Below, one piece after another: positions 20,795 through 21,846 of a DNA stretch of 21,846 bases. The translations under genes were made by a program, and so were the position numbers. This DNA comes from an uncultured Clostridia bacterium. Lineage in GTDB: Bacteria > Bacillota > Clostridia > Saccharofermentanales > DTU023. Under the pieces are notes generated by a model that was given only the letters and a program-made list of their open reading frames with translations, was not told the origin of the DNA and searched no databases. The first letter of the stretch is position 1, and the number at the start of each line of letters is the position of its first letter. The stretch spans positions 1 to 21,846 of the forward strand of contig CAMYEY010000017.1 of the NCBI GenBank assembly GCA_947254895.1, in the 5' to 3' direction.

Positions 20795-21846
20795 ATGAAA
20801 GCATATAAGACAATCCTACCTTTTATCAGGGAGAATTTTTGGCGTTACCTGGCAGGGATTTTAGCTCTCTGTCTTGTAGATATAGCTAGCCTGTTGCAGC
20901 CTCAACTCTTAAAAACTTTTGCAGACAAGGCTCAAGTTTCCAACTTGAGTTTTGAACTCGTTAGTCAAACAGCCTACAAGCTGTTTATTTTAGGTCTGCT
21001 TATCTCAGTTGGACGCTATTTTTGGCGGGTAAATATTTTTGGTACAGCCAGAAAGATTGAGTATTGGTTACGCAAACAACTTTTTAACCACTATCTCTGT
21101 CTTGATGACGCTTTTTATCAAGACCACCAGGCAGGGGACCTGATGGCCCATGCTACGAATGATGTTTTCATGATTCGTAACTCTATGGGGCCTGGTATTA
21201 TTATGATTGTAGATGCTTCTTTTATGACCCTTCTTACTATCTTTATGATGGTAAGAACAGTTGGGTTTAAAACTGCCGCTGTAGCCCTGATCACCTTGCC
21301 TTTAATTACCTTGTTTGTCTTTCTGATGACCAAACCCTTACGGCAGCGTAGCAGGGAGGTTCAAGATTATTTTTCGGAAATGAGTAATGAGGTTGAGGAG
21401 AATATATCCGCCATCCATAATATTAAGGCCTTTAATATCGAAGATAATCGTTTAAGTTCTTTTGAAGCGATTAACCTTCTCTATCAAAAAAAGAATATCA
21501 GCCTACTAAGGCTTGGTGCGGCTTTTGATCCGATGATCAGTCTCATATCCGGTTTGGCTTTTGTGATCTTTATTCTGTATGGTTTGCACGGACTGGCAAG
21601 GTCTAGCCTGACCTTGGGGGATTTTATAGCCGTTATTCAATATGTGCGGTTGTTAATTTGGCCTATGATAGCTATGGCTATGGTTGTCGGTAGCTTCCAG
21701 AGAGGGATTGCTTCAATGGAAAGGATTAATGAAATTTTAGCTTCCAGACCGGGAATTACAGAAGTAAAAAATCCTAAGTCTCTAGATGTGACTAAGCTTG
21801 AGATAGAGTTTCAAAATGTTTCTTTTTGCTATGACAGGGACCAAGG
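20795..21846 (+). CDS. ABC exporter, transmembrane plus ATPase subunit (3' end outside window)
   Basis: An open frame from ATG 20795 to the window end, 350 complete codons without a stop. TGGAGG ends four bases before the ATG. The N-terminal region is a type I ABC exporter transmembrane domain with about six helices (for example residues 20-37, 68-82, and a pair around 130-170), an intracellular loop segment DLMAHATNDVFMIRNSMGPG, the conserved VQDYFSEMSNEVEENISAIH region and FIAVIQYVRLLIWPMIAMA before SFQRGIASMERINEIL. The start of the nucleotide-binding domain is reached (IEFQNVSFCYDRD); Walker motifs lie beyond the window. It resembles the YheI/BmrC half of heterodimeric multidrug exporters; the partner would be expected downstream. 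Substrate unknown. Confidence 0.88.
   Translation, partial: MKAYKTILPFIRENFWRYLAGILALCLVDIASLLQPQLLKTFADKAQVSNLSFELVSQTAYKLFILGLLISVGRYFWRVNIFGTARKIEYWLRKQLFNHYLCLDDAFYQDHQAGDLMAHATNDVFMIRNSMGPGIIMIVDASFMTLLTIFMMVRTVGFKTAAVALITLPLITLFVFLMTKPLRQRSREVQDYFSEMSNEVEENISAIHNIKAFNIEDNRLSSFEAINLLYQKKNISLLRLGAAFDPMISLISGLAFVIFILYGLHGLARSSLTLGDFIAVIQYVRLLIWPMIAMAMVVGSFQRGIASMERINEILASRPGITEVKNPKSLDVTKLEIEFQNVSFCYDRDQ

Noticed and set aside
1..21846. CRISPR arrays, insertion sequences, tRNA or rRNA genes, prophage or plasmid functions.
   Set aside because: No direct-repeat arrays, transposase motifs, terminal repeats or tRNA-like cloverleaf sequences were seen; gene content is housekeeping throughout.

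Overview
This 21.8 kb window is a compact bacterial chromosome segment in which every recognised gene lies on the + strand. It looks like a low-GC Gram-positive of the Bacillota, most likely a Clostridia-type lineage. The evidence is the gene order secY-adk-map-infA-rpmJ-rpsM-rpsK-rpsD-rpoA-rplQ followed by an energy-coupling-factor (ECF) transporter module and truA, an S4 protein of the Cys-free clostridial type, a Cys4 zinc-LID adenylate kinase, strong AAGGAGG-type ribosome binding sites, and TTG/GTG starts. I cannot name a genus from sequence alone.

Layout. (1) Positions 1-5645: the end of the spc operon and the alpha operon (secY C-terminus, adk, map, infA, rpmJ, rpsM, rpsK, rpsD, rpoA, rplQ). 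It contains an intrinsic terminator between secY and adk, a probable internal promoter and hairpin before infA, a long inverted repeat reaching the rpsM Shine-Dalgarno, and a hairpin enclosing the rpoA Shine-Dalgarno. A terminator follows rplQ. (2) Positions 5745-10260: an ECF energising module in which the two ATPases EcfA1 and EcfA2 are one polypeptide, then ecfT, a ROK-family sugar kinase with its own extended -10 promoter, and truA. (3) Positions 10266-13518: pncB (NAD salvage), a DJ-1/PfpI-family protein and a cation diffusion facilitator. (4) Positions 13578-14217: a flavodoxin unit with a promoter lacking a -35, a CRP-like palindrome at the class II activator position, and a strong terminator. 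(5) Positions 14306-20734: an F1Fo ATP synthase operon with a clear promoter. (6) From 20795: the start of an ABC exporter subunit that runs off the window.

The main finding is in the ATP synthase operon. There is no separate delta (atpH) gene. The C-terminal, b-binding domain of delta is fused in frame to the N-terminus of the alpha subunit, and the delta N-terminal helical domain is not encoded between atpF and atpA. Because alpha is present three times per F1, each enzyme would carry three delta C-terminal domains instead of one, so the peripheral stalk must be built differently. The c subunit is also unusual: it has a predicted signal peptide and an Ala/Gln-rich linker ahead of the two normal helices. 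The b/alpha, alpha/gamma and gamma/beta junctions all use the same 8-base stop-start overlap, ATGGNTAA.
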